From contig NZ_JAKZFR010000001.1 of the NCBI RefSeq assembly GCF_022808935.1, positions 62,001 through 126,000 on the forward strand: a stretch of DNA of 64,000 nucleotides, in the 5' to 3' direction. This stretch comes from Geothrix sp. SG200. GTDB lineage: Bacteria > Acidobacteriota > Holophagae > Holophagales > Holophagaceae. This document shows, in pieces, positions 11,507 through 22,641 of the stretch. How positions within the stretch are numbered: the first letter of the stretch is position 1; every line of letters starts with the position of its first letter. The notes under the pieces were generated by a model. That model saw nothing but the letters and a program-made list of their open reading frames with translations, was not told where the DNA came from and searched no databases. A program made the position numbers and the translations under genes.

Positions 11507-11899
11507 ATGGGTCTGCTGGACATGGTGGGCGGTCTGCTGGGACAGGGCGGTCAGGCAGAAGGCGGCAACCCGCTCCTGGGGGCCGTCATGGGTCTCATCC
11601 AGAACCATCCCGGGGGCCTCCAGGGCCTGCTGGGCCAGTTCCAGGAGAAGGGGCTGGGGGACCAGGTGGCCTCCTGGATCGGCACGGGGGCGAACCAGCC
11701 CATCAGTGCCGAGCACGTCCAGACAGCCCTGGGCTCCGACCAGCTGCAGCAGCTGGCGGGCCAGCTGGGGATCTCCCACGGCGAGGCCGCCTCGGGGCTG
11801 GCGAATCTCCTGCCCCAGGTGGTGGACAAGCTCAGCCCCCAGGGCAGCCTGCCCGAGGGCGGGATCGGCATGGACCTGCTGAAGAAGTTTTTGGGCTAG
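11507..11899 (+). CDS. YidB-family (DUF937) protein
   Basis: A 130-residue soluble protein rich in Gly, Gln and Leu, starting MGLLDMVGGLLGQ after an AGGAGG ribosome site. It carries the family segments GLGDQVASWIGTGANQPIS and LAGQLGISHGEAASGLANLLPQVVDKLSPQG. The function of the family is unknown. The gene stands alone between two oppositely oriented genes. Confidence 0.88.
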   Translation: MGLLDMVGGLLGQGGQAEGGNPLLGAVMGLIQNHPGGLQGLLGQFQEKGLGDQVASWIGTGANQPISAEHVQTALGSDQLQQLAGQLGISHGEAASGLANLLPQVVDKLSPQGSLPEGGIGMDLLKKFLG

Positions 11900-11911
11900 G
11901 AGGGCCGAGAC

Positions 11912-12469
11912 CTACATTCGGAGCGCGGTCTCCGCGGCCGTGGCATCGCGTGCCTTCAGGTGGTCGAAGACGATCAGGTACCACCCGATGGCCGCGAGGA
12001 TGGCATGCCGGAAGCGGGCCGGGTGCGTCGTGTCCAGTTCCACGTCGCCCTGCTCGTAGCCGGGAAGGGAAGTGACGTCCCGGCCTGTGCGGGCATGGAG
12101 GCGCACCAGAGGCATGCCACTGAGATCCGCAAAGGTCCCGCCGGGGCCGACCCCGTGATGCCAGATCCAGTCGAAGGCCGCGCCATCCTCGAATTCCAGG
12201 CGCCCGTGCCGGAAGGCGTGAGGGTGGAAGGTGGCGAGGTTCACCTTCCCGCCCTCCTCCCGGAGGGTCACCACCGGGTTCATCACGCCCAGGTGCTTGA
12301 GGGTCCAGGTCCCTTCGGCTGTCTCGACGCGGGCCAGGATGCAGCCTTCATCCATGAAGGTCATGGTGGCGAAGACCTCCTGCTCCACGTGCAGTTCAAA
12401 GCTCCTGGGATTGGCTCCGGACCGCCGCCATTCCAGGATGTTGGTGGTGGATTCGCTGAGTGACCTCAT
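11912..12469 (-). CDS. Hypothetical protein, beta-rich
   Basis: A 185-residue protein with no signal peptide or membrane helix. Alternating short beta-strand patterns (FATMTFMDEGCILARVETAEGTWTLKHLG; LEFEDGAAFDWIWHHGVG) are followed by a hydrophobic C-terminal helix (ILAAIGWYLIVFDHL). The pattern is reminiscent of tubby/LURP-like barrels, but I do not recognise a named family. It converges on the YidB-like gene with 12 bases between the stops. Confidence 0.65.
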   Translation of the reverse strand: MRSLSESTTNILEWRRSGANPRSFELHVEQEVFATMTFMDEGCILARVETAEGTWTLKHLGVMNPVVTLREEGGKVNLATFHPHAFRHGRLEFEDGAAFDWIWHHGVGPGGTFADLSGMPLVRLHARTGRDVTSLPGYEQGDVELDTTHPARFRHAILAAIGWYLIVFDHLKARDATAAETALRM

Positions 12470-12709
12470 GACCTGCCCCCAGTTCCCGCGGGGAATGCGT
12501 CCGCGTACGGGAAATGTACGTCCGATGGGAGAATAGAGTCAGAGGGTGTGGCGGGAAAATACAGGTTGGATTGAGGCGCTGTATGGATTGGGCCTTGACT
12601 CGGTTCTCCCGTCCCCCGGACCGACCGGGGCGGAGGGGGCACCGGGAGACCAGGGGGTGGTGGCGCGGGGGGTGGAGAGCCCTATCTTTAGAATTCACAG
12701 AGGAAAGTG

Positions 12710-12940
12710 ATGACCTGCGAGACACGGGGCGACCGGCGCCATTCGCCGGGAGTGCGGAAAGACGAGGCGCGAGGGGCCCTTTGGTCCCTGCCGGATGGCC
12801 ACCGTCTGCCCAACCTGGTGGACGCGGCGCCCCTCCTGCTGGCGGATCCGGCCCATCCCGCCCGCCTGCGCCCCACGGACCTGGAACACCCCGAGGATTT
12901 CCACATGCGCCTGACGGCCTGGCTCCTGCGCCAGGGCTGA
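12710..12940 (+). CDS. Small hypothetical protein
   Basis: A 76-residue reading frame starting ATG at 12710 (a GTG at 12707 is also in frame). A good GAGGA site lies five bases upstream. It is rich in Leu, Pro and Asp (LPDGHRLPNLVDAAPLLLADPAHPARLRPTDLEHPEDFHMRLTAWLLRQG) and has no motif I recognise. The codon third positions look coding and the gene is convergent with lysC. The 240 bases upstream (12470-12709) show nothing else I can name. Confidence 0.5.
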   Translation: MTCETRGDRRHSPGVRKDEARGALWSLPDGHRLPNLVDAAPLLLADPAHPARLRPTDLEHPEDFHMRLTAWLLRQG

Positions 12941-12961
12941 CACGGGACCGCGAAAATCCGG

Positions 12962-14305
12962 TCAGGACTGGGTCTGGAAGCTGTCCAGAACACAGCGGCC
13001 GTGAAGGCGGGGAATCAGGTCGCCCAGCCGGGCTTCGGGCACCAGGAAGGCGATGGAGACGGTGCTGCCGCCCGTGAGCAGCCCGCCTACGGGCTCCTGC
13101 CCCAGGGCCGCCAGATGACGCAGGGCGGCCAGGGGATCGGTCCGCAGGCCCTCGCCCACCAGGGCCACCACGGCCCACCCCCCTTCCAGGTCCGGGCCCT
13201 CGGCGGCCAGGTCCGCCAGCACCTTGGCCGCCGCGGCCGTGTCCGGCCGCACCGCCAGCAGGGTGCCTGCCGGGCTGGACACCAGCCCGAAGCGCAGGGC
13301 TCCGGCCTCCTCCAGGCGCCGGGCGGCCTCCAGGGGCGGTTCCAGGCCATCCGAGGCCGGGAATCGCAGGAGGCTGAGACCTTCCTTGTACGCCACGGAG
13401 GTGACGGCGCCCGGCGTCCGCGCGGGCGGCACGGGCAGGATCTCCGTGCGGGAGGCCGCGGGTCGCAGCGTGTTGGCCACCACGAGCCGGAAGCCCCCCC
13501 GGCCGCCGGGAGCCAGGGAGTCCGCGTGCAGCACCTTGGCGCCGAAGGCGCTGAGGGCCTCGGCTTCGCCCAGGCTCATCTGGGGGATGGGCTGGGCCTC
13601 GGCCACCAGGCTGGGATCCGCGGTGAGCACGCCGTCCACATCCGTCCAGATCTGCACTTCGGTCGCGCCCAGCGCCTCGCCCAGCAGGGTGGCGCTGGTG
13701 TCCGAGCCGCCCCGGCCCAGCGTGGTGGTGTGCCCCTCGGCCGTGGCGCCCAGGAAGCCCTGGGTGACCCAGAGGGCGCCGGCGGCCAGACCCTCGCGCC
13801 AGGGCGCGGCGGCGGCGCGCAGGGCCGCGAGCTGCGGCCGGGCCTTGCCGAAGCGGGCATCGGTCCGCATCACCTCCCGCACGTCCTTGAAGGTCCCGCC
13901 GAAGCAGAGGGCCGCCAGGTGAGCCGACAGCGTCTCGCCCAGCGCCAGGGCCGAGTCCCGTCCCCGGGCCGTCGCCTCGCCCAGCATGGCCATGCCCGTG
14001 AGCAGCTGGTCCAGCCGCTCGAAGAGGGGTGTCCAGGCCGGCCGGACCTCGGCCCAGAGGCCCAGCTCGGAGGCCACCTGGCGGTGCCGGTCCCGCAGGG
14101 CGACCAGATGCTCCCGCGCACCGGGCAGGTCGCCCCGGCCCGCCGCGGCGCAGGCCTCCAGGAGGCGGTCCGTGGTGCCCCTCAGGGCCGAGACCACCAC
14201 CAGGCCGCCGGAGGGGAGCTCGTCGCGGACGATGGCGGCCGCCCGGCGGAGCGCGTCGGCGCTGCCCACGGAGCTGCCGCCGAACTTGAGGACCTTCAGG
14301 CTCAT
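12962..14305 (-). CDS. lysC: Aspartate kinase
   Basis: A 447-residue enzyme that phosphorylates aspartate to start the Lys/Thr/Met pathway. The N-terminal [11 protein letters not shown] is the ATP/substrate motif. [21 protein letters not shown] and [16 protein letters not shown] are the conserved kinase segments, and the C-terminal 140 residues form ACT-type regulatory domains. It is the last gene of the metY-metA-lysC operon. Its ATG overlaps the metA stop (ATGA), so it is coupled to methionine synthesis and placed under SAM-riboswitch control. This suggests the isozyme is dedicated to methionine supply. Confidence 0.95.
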   Translation of the reverse strand: MSLKVLKFGGSSVGSADALRRAAAIVRDELPSGGLVVVSALRGTTDRLLEACAAAGRGDLPGAREHLVALRDRHRQVASELGLWAEVRPAWTPLFERLDQLLTGMAMLGEATARGRDSALALGETLSAHLAALCFGGTFKDVREVMRTDARFGKARPQLAALRAAAAPWREGLAAGALWVTQGFLGATAEGHTTTLGRGGSDTSATLLGEALGATEVQIWTDVDGVLTADPSLVAEAQPIPQMSLGEAEALSAFGAKVLHADSLAPGGRGGFRLVVANTLRPAASRTEILPVPPARTPGAVTSVAYKEGLSLLRFPASDGLEPPLEAARRLEEAGALRFGLVSSPAGTLLAVRPDTAAAAKVLADLAAEGPDLEGGWAVVALVGEGLRTDPLAALRHLAALGQEPVGGLLTGGSTVSIAFLVPEARLGDLIPRLHGRCVLDSFQTQS

Positions 14306-15237
14306 GCCCGCCCCCCTTCCGCCGGCAGGGCGTCCGCCTGGAAGGGGACCTCCTGATAGACGGCGTAGTTCAGCCAGTTCGAGAAGAGGAGGTTGGCGTG
14401 GCTCCGCCAGCGCACCTGGGGCTCGCGGGTGGGGTCGTCGTCCGGGAAGTAGTTCCGGGGAATGCCGATGGGCAGGCCCTTGCCCAGGTCCCGGGCGTAC
14501 TCGCCCTGGAGGGTGCCGGGGTCGTACTCCGAGTGGCCGGTGACGAAGACCTGCCGCCGGTCCGCGGACTGCAGCAGGTACACGCCTGCCTCGTCGGACT
14601 CGGCCAGGAGCATGAGCCGCGGCTCCGCCAGGACGTCCGCCCGGCGGGTCTCCGTGTGGCGCGAGTGGGGCGCGAAGAACACATCGTCGAAGCCCTGCAC
14701 CAGGTGCTCCTGGCGCACGTTCACCCGGTGGGGAAACACTCCGAACTGCTTCTCGGCCAGGGGGTGCTTGGGGATCCCGTAGTAGTGGTGGAGGGCCGCC
14801 TGGGCGCCCCAGCAGATGAAGAAGCTGGAGAAGACGTTCGTGCGGGCCCAGTCCAGCAGCTGCGCCAGCTCCGGCCAGTAGTCCACCGCCTCGAAGGGCA
14901 GCGTCTCCACGGGGGCGCCGGTGACGATGAGCCCGTCGAAGGCCTGCCCGCGCACGTCCGTGAAGGACACGTAGTGCTCCAGCAGGTGCTCCGAGGGGGT
15001 GTTCTTCGCCTCGTGGGAGGCCATGTGGAGCAGCGTCACCTCCACCTGCAGGGGGGAGTTGCCGAGCAGGCGCAGGAGCTGGGTCTCCGTGGCGATCTTG
15101 GTGGGCATCAGGTTGAGGATGGCGATGCGGAGGGGGCGGATGTCCTGCTGGAGGGCGCGATGCTCCTCCATGAGGAACACGTTCTCCGCCTCCAGGACGC
15201 CGCGGGCGGGCAGGGTGTCGGGGATCTTGACGGGCAT
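14302..15237 (-). CDS. metA: Homoserine O-acyltransferase MetA, predicted acetyl-CoA type
   Basis: A 311-residue protein collinear with the E. coli MetA numbering: catalytic C142 ([10 protein letters not shown]), H235 and E237 (TGHSEYDPG). The residue known to decide acyl donor is E111 ([11 protein letters not shown]); Glu at this place goes with acetyl-CoA, Gly with succinyl-CoA. It therefore probably makes O-acetylhomoserine, which is the substrate of MetY encoded just upstream. The start ATG at 15237 lies 14 bases after the metY stop. The gene overlaps lysC by four bases. Confidence 0.94.
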   Translation of the reverse strand: MPVKIPDTLPARGVLEAENVFLMEEHRALQQDIRPLRIAILNLMPTKIATETQLLRLLGNSPLQVEVTLLHMASHEAKNTPSEHLLEHYVSFTDVRGQAFDGLIVTGAPVETLPFEAVDYWPELAQLLDWARTNVFSSFFICWGAQAALHHYYGIPKHPLAEKQFGVFPHRVNVRQEHLVQGFDDVFFAPHSRHTETRRADVLAEPRLMLLAESDEAGVYLLQSADRRQVFVTGHSEYDPGTLQGEYARDLGKGLPIGIPRNYFPDDDPTREPQVRWRSHANLLFSNWLNYAVYQEVPFQADALPAEGGRA

Positions 15238-15251
15238 GGGCGGAATCCCCT

Positions 15252-16790
<1,539 letters not shown>

Positions 16791-16885
16791 TGGAACTGAC
16801 AAGGATCTCGTAAGAGAACGGCCCCGAAGGGCCGGTGGAGAACAGTAACGCTGGGCAACCTGCTTGGCAACCCCTTTCGTTGTCT

Positions 16886-18082
16886 TCACAGAGGCACCGG
16901 CTCCTTCCGCTTCGTGGGAGCTGGGCCGGGCGCAGGGGAGGGATCGACCGACGTGGCCGGCCTGGCCGGCCTGGCTTTGGGCGCCGGTGCGGATTCGACC
17001 GTTCTCAGGGCCTCCTCCAGCGGCAGGATCCTTCCCCCTTCAGAGGTGAAGGCCTGGGTCGGCTCGATCACCTTGAATCGGCGGATGGTGAAGGGCTTCT
17101 CCTCTTCCACCACCAAATGGTCGAAACGGGAATGGTCCACTTGGGTGAAACGGGCGGTCGCGGGATCCAACCTCAGGAAGCACACATCATCCTTCCAGCC
17201 CACTTCCTTGTCGGCCGGCACGGGCCAGAAGCCGGACTGGATGAGTTCCGCCTTCCGGAGCTGAGGGAGCTTGGACCAGGCCAGGTCGATGTCCGCGCGG
17301 TCCAGGGGGAGGAACACCTGGGTCGGGACCAGGATGGCTCCGTCCCCATCGAGAAAGGCCCGGCCGAACAGGGAGGGATTCTGGAATTCTCCCGTGTCCT
17401 TGCACAGGGTGATGCCGGCCGCGCCCCAGACATTGGTGTGGATCAGGTCCACGGACCAGGGTTCCGTGCCCACCCGCACCCGGACCGCCTTCCCCGTTGC
17501 CGTCAGGAGGTAGAAGGCATCGCGGGAAAACGCGGCCGTCATGCGCGCATCGCTTCCGACCTGCACCTCCAGGAGTTGCGCGGCCTCCCCGGTCAGCAGA
17601 TCCACCCGGACCAGGCATTGGGATACGGCCCCGCCCTTGGGGGGTGAGGCTGATCGAGACCCTGCCTTGGCATCCCGGCTCACCTGGAGGAAGAGGAGGC
17701 GGTCTTCCCATGCCCCCAGGAGTTTCCAGCTTTCCCCCGGCTTGGCGGGGAGGGCCTTCGGTTCAGTCCAGGTCCATCGCCGTTCCCCGGCATCGGTGAA
17801 GAAGGGCTTTCCCGAACGGGCCACTGGATGGTGGTCTTCCGTGAATCCGACCTGGTAGACCTTGGACCCGTCCCAAGCCACTTCCATGCGCCCCAGGGGC
17901 TTCAGGCCGGGCCGGAAGTCCGGCAGGTCCCGGACCTGAGCGAGCCTTGACTCCGCGGTGGTTCGCCGCAACACCTGGCCTTCCAGGACGACCTCCTGCC
18001 GATCCGCCAAGCCCACGACGGATTGCCCGGGGAGCGCCCGCGCGGCGAGCAGCAGACATCCACCCATCGAGGCCAGCTTCAT
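16886..18082 (-). CDS. Secreted hypothetical protein
   Basis: A 398-residue protein from the ATG at 18082 (GGGAGG site). The N-terminus KLASMGGCLLLAARALPGQS is a Sec signal peptide. The body has alternating strand patterns (MEVAWDGSKVYQVGF; LLGAWEDRLLFLQVS; AFSRDAFYLLTATGKAVRVRVG) that resemble a beta-propeller or similar repeat fold. A charged Ala/Pro-rich tail follows. I recognise no named family. It is transcribed divergently from the lipoprotein gene at 18300. Confidence 0.7.
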   Translation of the reverse strand: MKLASMGGCLLLAARALPGQSVVGLADRQEVVLEGQVLRRTTAESRLAQVRDLPDFRPGLKPLGRMEVAWDGSKVYQVGFTEDHHPVARSGKPFFTDAGERRWTWTEPKALPAKPGESWKLLGAWEDRLLFLQVSRDAKAGSRSASPPKGGAVSQCLVRVDLLTGEAAQLLEVQVGSDARMTAAFSRDAFYLLTATGKAVRVRVGTEPWSVDLIHTNVWGAAGITLCKDTGEFQNPSLFGRAFLDGDGAILVPTQVFLPLDRADIDLAWSKLPQLRKAELIQSGFWPVPADKEVGWKDDVCFLRLDPATARFTQVDHSRFDHLVVEEEKPFTIRRFKVIEPTQAFTSEGGRILPLEEALRTVESAPAPKARPARPATSVDPSPAPGPAPTKRKEPVPL

Positions 18083-18299
18083 GGCCACCTCCCACGCCCG
18101 ATCACCCGACCATTGGATCATGGCCCGACGTGCCCCAGCCACGATCGCAGCGCGGGCCGTTCGTACCCTCGCGCCCGGTTCCTCATGGCCTGCTGCGCAT
18201 TCCCTTCGATGCCCGGAAAGGTCACCTCTGCCACACTGCTCTTCTTGGCAGGATCCGCCCACTGCGAGGGCCGCCTGCCCCGGAATGGGGGGCCTCACC

Positions 18300-18782
18300 A
18301 TGCAACGCCGCTTCGCCGCTTTGATCATCGCCCTCCCGGCGGTTGTCTCCATGGGCTGTACCAAGCCAGATCTGGATGTGACGAAGCTCAGGGTGGGGAT
18401 GACCAAGAAGGAGGTGCTCGAACGCGTGGGAGGCCCCTCCAAGACGACGGTCGCCAACGACACCGAAGTGCTTGAGTACGAGGCCTACGATCGGTACGGA
18501 GCCATCAAGATCAACAGCCGAACCCAGTACGTCCGTCTCGTGAATGGTCGGGTGGACGCCTTCGGAACCCAGGAGGACCTGAAGGCTGGGCGGCCCTCCC
18601 CGCGGGCGAAGGAAACCCGGGTGAAGGCCGCCGATGACCGAGCGGCTCTGCCTGCCCCGCCTGCATTCGATCTGCGAACGGAACTGGAGAAACTGGAGAA
18701 GCTCAAGAAGGATGGACTCATCTCCGAGACGGAGTTCCAGGAGCTTCGCCAGAAGGTCATGGACAAGGCCCGAGCCCAGTAG
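18300..18782 (+). CDS. SmpA/OmlA-like lipoprotein with C-terminal SHOCT-type segment
   Basis: A 160-residue protein. The signal peptide ends in a lipobox (AVVSMGC), giving a lipid-modified Cys. Residues about 30-75 look like the SmpA/BamE-type small domain (LRVGMTKKEVLERVGGPSKTTVANDTEVLEYEAY). The C-terminus (FDLRTELEKLEKLKKDGLISETEFQELRQKVM) matches the SHOCT short helical motif that often ends bacterial membrane-associated proteins. The combination suggests an envelope lipoprotein of unknown role. An in-frame ATG at 18285 is an alternative start. Confidence 0.75.
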   Translation: MQRRFAALIIALPAVVSMGCTKPDLDVTKLRVGMTKKEVLERVGGPSKTTVANDTEVLEYEAYDRYGAIKINSRTQYVRLVNGRVDAFGTQEDLKAGRPSPRAKETRVKAADDRAALPAPPAFDLRTELEKLEKLKKDGLISETEFQELRQKVMDKARAQ

Positions 18783-18806
18783 CCCTCCACCCTGGAGGAA
18801 ACCGGG

Positions 18807-21800
18807 TCAGGCGGAGAAGTACCGCGCCTGGGGATGCCAGGCCACCAGGGCGCTGGTGCTGTACTCAGGGTCCATCTGGTGGCTGTCGCTGAGGTGGACG
18901 CCGATCTCCGCGCCGCGCAGCAGGTCGAGGATGGGGCCATTGCCTTCCAGGTCGGGGCAGGCGGGGTAGCCGTAGGAGTAGCGGGAGCCCTGGTAGCCCT
19001 GGGCGAAGAGGGCGCGGCCGGGCAGGTCCCTGTGGTGGATGCCCAGCTCCCGGCGGATGCGGGCGTGGACGCGCTCGGCGTAGGCCTCCGTCAGCTCCGT
19101 GGCGAGGCCGTGGAAGGCGAAGTAGTCCGCGTAGCCGTCCTCCCGGTAGAGCCTGGCCGCGTGGTCCGCGGCGGCCTGGCCCAGGGTGACGAGCTGGAGG
19201 GCCAGCACATCGGTGGCGTCCGCGCGGAAGAAGTCTGCGATGCAGAGTCTCCTTCCCGAGCCCTGGCGCGGGAAGCCGAGCACGGCGAGAGTCTTGGAAC
19301 GGTCGCCGGGATCGAGCACCCGCAGCGCATCGCCTTCGGCCCGCACGGGGAAGTAGCCGTAGCGGGCCTTCGGTTGGAAGACCGGATCGGCCGCGAGGCG
19401 CTCCTTCCAGCGCGCCAGCTGGGGCTCGGCCTTGTTCCGGAGCACGGCCGCGAAGGCCTCGGCGCCCTGGCTGCCCTGGCTGAAGCCCCAGCGGTTGCGG
19501 ACCAGGGCGAACTCGTCCAGGTGCTCGAAGAGATCCACGGGCGCGTCGGCGATCTCCCGCACGCCCCAGAAGGGCGGCTCCGGGGAGGGCGCGTCATGGC
19601 GCACCCAGCTGCTCTGGCCATGTTCCGTCAGCGGGACTGAAGCACTTCCCCGCTTCAGGATCCTGATATCTCCAGCCGCGGAAGCGGCCGGCGCAGGTGC
19701 CGGCACGCTGACATCCCCCGCCACCAGCGCCTGCATGTGTCGCAGGCCCTCGAAGGCGTCCTCCGCATAGAGCACCGCGCCCGAATAGGACCGGCGGCAG
19801 TCACCCTCCACATAGTCGCGGGTGAGGGCGGCACCGCCGAGGATGACGGGCACCCGCTGGGCCTGCTCCTCCAGGAAGTGCAGGTTCTCCTTCATGATCA
19901 CCGTGGACTTCACCAGCAGGCCCGAGAGGCCGATGGCGTCCGCGGGCCAGGCCTCCAGCTCCTTGAGGATGGACTCGATGGGCTGCTTGATGCCCAGGTT
20001 CTTCACCTCGAAGCCGTTGTTGCTGAGGATGATGTCCACCAGGTTCTTGCCGATGTCGTGGACGTCGCCCTTCACCGTGGCCAGCAGGATGCGGCCCTTC
20101 TGGTAGGTGGACTCCCGGGGCAGGTGCGGCTCGATGCGCTTGATGGCGGCCTTCATGGCCTCGGCGCTCTCCAGCACGAAGGGCAGCTGCATCTCGCCGG
20201 AGCCGAAGCGCTCACCCACCACCTTCATGGCGCCCAGCAGCACCTCGTTGATGAGCTTCAGCGGGTCGTGGTCCTTCAGGGCCTCGTCCACATCGGCCAG
20301 GATGGCCTGCTTCTCGCCATCGAGGATGCCGTGGTGCAGGCGCTCCAGCACGGGCAGGTCGGCCCGGTGGTCGTCGGCGAGGGTGGCCTTGCGGTCGCTG
20401 AAGCGCGCCAGGACGGCCTTGAGGGGGTCGTAGCCCTCCGAGCGCCGGTCGAAGATCAGGTCCTCGACCATGCGGCGCTCCTCGGGGTCGATCTTCGCGA
20501 CGGGGAGCACCTTCGAGGCGTTGAAGATGGCCATGTCCAGCCCGTGCTTCACGCCGTGGTAGAGCATGAGGGCGTTGAGCACGTGGCGCGCCGCGGGGTT
20601 CAGGCCGAAGCTCACGTTGCTCACGCCGAGCATGGTCATCACGCCCGGCAGCTCGGCCTTGATGAGGCGCAAGGCCTCCAGCGTCTCCACGGCGGAGCCG
20701 CGGAAGGTCTCGTCGCCGCTGCCCAGTGTGAAGGTCAGCGGATCGATGATGAGGTCGCCGGCATCCATCCCGTACTCACCCACCACGAGAGCGTGCAGCC
20801 GCTTCGCCACGGCCAGCTTCTCCTCCCGCGTCTTGGCCATGCCCCGCTCGTCGATGGTGAGGCCCACCACGGCGGCCCCATAGGTCCTGCACAGATCCAG
20901 GATCTTCCGCGCCTTGCCCTCGCCGTCCTCGAAGTTGATGGAGTTCACCACGCACCTGCCGGGGCTGCGCTGGAGGGCCTTCTCGATGACCGGAACCTCG
21001 GTGCTGTCGATGACCAGGGGCAGGGTGATCTGGGAGACCAGGCGGCCCAGCAGCTCGCCCGCGTCGCGCACCTCGTCGCGGCCCACGTAGGCCACGCAGA
21101 GGTCCAGCAGGTGGGCGCCCTCCTTCTGCTGCTCTTTCGCCAGGGCGATCATGCCGTCCCAGTCCTCTGCGGCCAGCAGGTCGCGGAACTTCTTCGAGCC
21201 GTTCGCATTGGTCCGCTCGCCCACGATGAGGGGCGCGGGCTCCTGCTTGAGGGCCACGCTCTGGTAGAGGCTGGCGGCGCTGCGCTCCAGTTTCGGCGTG
21301 CGCTCCGGGGGATTCAGCTTCTCCACCCCGGGGGCCAGGGCGCGGATGTGGTCCGGCGTGGTGCCGCAGCATCCGCCCAGGATGGCGAGGCCGAACTCCG
21401 AGGCCGCGTGCAGCACCTTGGGAGCGAAGGCCGCCGGATCCAGCGGGTAGACCACCTGGCCGGCCACGTTCTCGGGCAGGCCCGCGTTGGGCAGGCAGCT
21501 GATGGGAAAGGGACTGGCCTCGCAGAGGGTCTGCAGGTGCTGGTGCATTTCGTCGGGGCCCGTGGCGCAGTTGAGGCCCAGCACATCGATGCCCAGTGGC
21601 TCCACGCTGGTGAGCACGGCGGCGATGTCCGAGCCCACCAGCAGGGTGCCCGTGGTCTCGACGGTGGCCTGGACCCAGAGGGGTACCTTGCGCTGCTTGG
21701 CGGCCATGGCCTCGCGCGCGGCGCGCACGGCCACCTTGATCTGGCCCAGGTCCTGGCAGGTCTCGATGAGGATCGCGTCGGCGCCTCCGTCCAGCAGGCC

Positions 21801-22229
21801 ATCCATCTGCACGCGGTACGAGGCCAGCAGCTCGGCGTAGCCCACGTGGCCCAGCGTGATGAGCTTGGTGCCGGGGCCCACGGAGCCGATGACGAAGCGG
21901 GGCCGGTCGAAGCTGCGGGCCACCTCCTTCGCCAACGATGCCGCCTGCACGTTCAGGCCGTAGGCCTTGTCCGCCAGGCCGAACTCGCCGAGCACCAGCG
22001 GGTTCGCGCCGAAGGTATTGGTCTCCACCGCATCGGCGCCCGCGTTGAGATAGCTTTCGTGGATCTCGCGGATCCACTGGGGCCGCCGCTCGGTCAGCAG
22101 GTCCACGCAGCCCTCCAGCGCCGGGCCGCCGTAGTCCTCCACCGTGGGCGTGCGGGCGAAGATCTGCGTCCCCATGCCGCCGTCCAGCAGCAGCACCTTG
22201 TCGCGGAGGAGCGTGTCGAGGGTCGTCAT
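18807..22229 (-). CDS. metH: Cobalamin-dependent methionine synthase
   Basis: A 1140-residue enzyme that transfers methyl from methyl-THF through cobalamin to homocysteine. All four modules are present. The homocysteine domain has zinc ligands C221 (GLNCATGP), C287 and C288 (GGCCGTTPDH). The pterin domain contains VGERTNANGSKKF. The B12 domain carries GDVHDIGKN. The C-terminal reactivation domain contains YGYPACPD. The ATG at 22229 is preferred; a GTG at 22253 would add eight residues. It is the third gene after the MetF fusion and a ferredoxin, probably under the SAM-I riboswitch at 24565-24674. Because the reactivation domain is intact, it needs a one-electron donor, plausibly that ferredoxin. 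Confidence 0.96.
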   Translation of the reverse strand: MTTLDTLLRDKVLLLDGGMGTQIFARTPTVEDYGGPALEGCVDLLTERRPQWIREIHESYLNAGADAVETNTFGANPLVLGEFGLADKAYGLNVQAASLAKEVARSFDRPRFVIGSVGPGTKLITLGHVGYAELLASYRVQMDGLLDGGADAILIETCQDLGQIKVAVRAAREAMAAKQRKVPLWVQATVETTGTLLVGSDIAAVLTSVEPLGIDVLGLNCATGPDEMHQHLQTLCEASPFPISCLPNAGLPENVAGQVVYPLDPAAFAPKVLHAASEFGLAILGGCCGTTPDHIRALAPGVEKLNPPERTPKLERSAASLYQSVALKQEPAPLIVGERTNANGSKKFRDLLAAEDWDGMIALAKEQQKEGAHLLDLCVAYVGRDEVRDAGELLGRLVSQITLPLVIDSTEVPVIEKALQRSPGRCVVNSINFEDGEGKARKILDLCRTYGAAVVGLTIDERGMAKTREEKLAVAKRLHALVVGEYGMDAGDLIIDPLTFTLGSGDETFRGSAVETLEALRLIKAELPGVMTMLGVSNVSFGLNPAARHVLNALMLYHGVKHGLDMAIFNASKVLPVAKIDPEERRMVEDLIFDRRSEGYDPLKAVLARFSDRKATLADDHRADLPVLERLHHGILDGEKQAILADVDEALKDHDPLKLINEVLLGAMKVVGERFGSGEMQLPFVLESAEAMKAAIKRIEPHLPRESTYQKGRILLATVKGDVHDIGKNLVDIILSNNGFEVKNLGIKQPIESILKELEAWPADAIGLSGLLVKSTVIMKENLHFLEEQAQRVPVILGGAALTRDYVEGDCRRSYSGAVLYAEDAFEGLRHMQALVAGDVSVPAPAPAASAAGDIRILKRGSASVPLTEHGQSSWVRHDAPSPEPPFWGVREIADAPVDLFEHLDEFALVRNRWGFSQGSQGAEAFAAVLRNKAEPQLARWKERLAADPVFQPKARYGYFPVRAEGDALRVLDPGDRSKTLAVLGFPRQGSGRRLCIADFFRADATDVLALQLVTLGQAAADHAARLYREDGYADYFAFHGLATELTEAYAERVHARIRRELGIHHRDLPGRALFAQGYQGSRYSYGYPACPDLEGNGPILDLLRGAEIGVHLSDSHQMDPEYSTSALVAWHPQARYFSA

Positions 22230-22248
22230 GCAACAGCCTTTTTCATTC

Positions 22249-22354
22249 GCCACGGGTGAACACGGATGAACTCAGATGGAAGCCGTGGGTGATTGAGATG
22301 GGGCGGAGTCTCCTTGCGATTTTCGATCCTTGTTCATCTGTGTTCATCCGTGGC
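22249..22354. repeat. Short inverted-repeat element between metH and the ferredoxin gene
   Basis: A 23-base arm at 22249-22271 (starts GCCACGGGTGAACACGG) is matched by its reverse complement at 22332-22354 with 21 of 23 identical, around a 60-base centre. The arms look like the GTTCATCTGTGTTCATCCGTGG type of repeat seen in many environmental genomes. It fills the whole intergenic gap and touches the ferredoxin stop. Confidence 0.75.
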
Positions 22355-22641
22355 TAAAGCCCCAGGTAGTCGATGGCCACGTCGCCATGGACGGTCACCT
22401 GGCAGGCGAGGCGCTGGTCGGCCGGCGCGTCCAGGCCCTGGAGGAAGTCCCGCTCCTCCGCGCCCATCTCGCTGCAGTGGCCCAGGCCTTCGGCCACGCG
22501 CACCCGGCAGGTGCCGCAGGAGCCCGTGCGGCAGCCGAAGGTGATGTCCGCCCCGGCGGCGTCGGCGATCGCCTGCAACGGCGTCCCCTCCGGCGCTTCG
22601 ACCAGCAGATCTTCCAGCAGGAAATGGACCTTCACGCTCAT
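22354..22641 (-). CDS. [2Fe-2S] plant-type ferredoxin
   Basis: A 95-residue electron carrier with the ligands C37, C42, C45 (GCRTGSCGTC) and C80 (RLACQ), the usual C-x4-C-x2-C...C spacing. Its ATG overlaps the stop of the MetF fusion (ATGA). metH follows after an inverted-repeat element. Position between a methylene-THF reductase and MetH suggests it delivers electrons either to the reductase or to the reductive reactivation of cob(II)alamin in MetH, a role flavodoxin plays in E. coli. This is inference from context. Confidence 0.92.
   Translation of the reverse strand: MSVKVHFLLEDLLVEAPEGTPLQAIADAAGADITFGCRTGSCGTCRVRVAEGLGHCSEMGAEERDFLQGLDAPADQRLACQVTVHGDVAIDYLGL

Noticed and set aside
12396-13178. 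260-residue reverse frame across the spacer before lysC's end
   Set aside because: It overlaps the start of another gene and is Gly/Arg/Pro-rich without a motif; the small forward gene at 12710 has the better ribosome site.
19737-22259. 840-residue forward frame opposite metH
   Set aside because: Composition is His/Gly/Leu-biased antisense of high-GC codons, and metH on the other strand has every expected motif.
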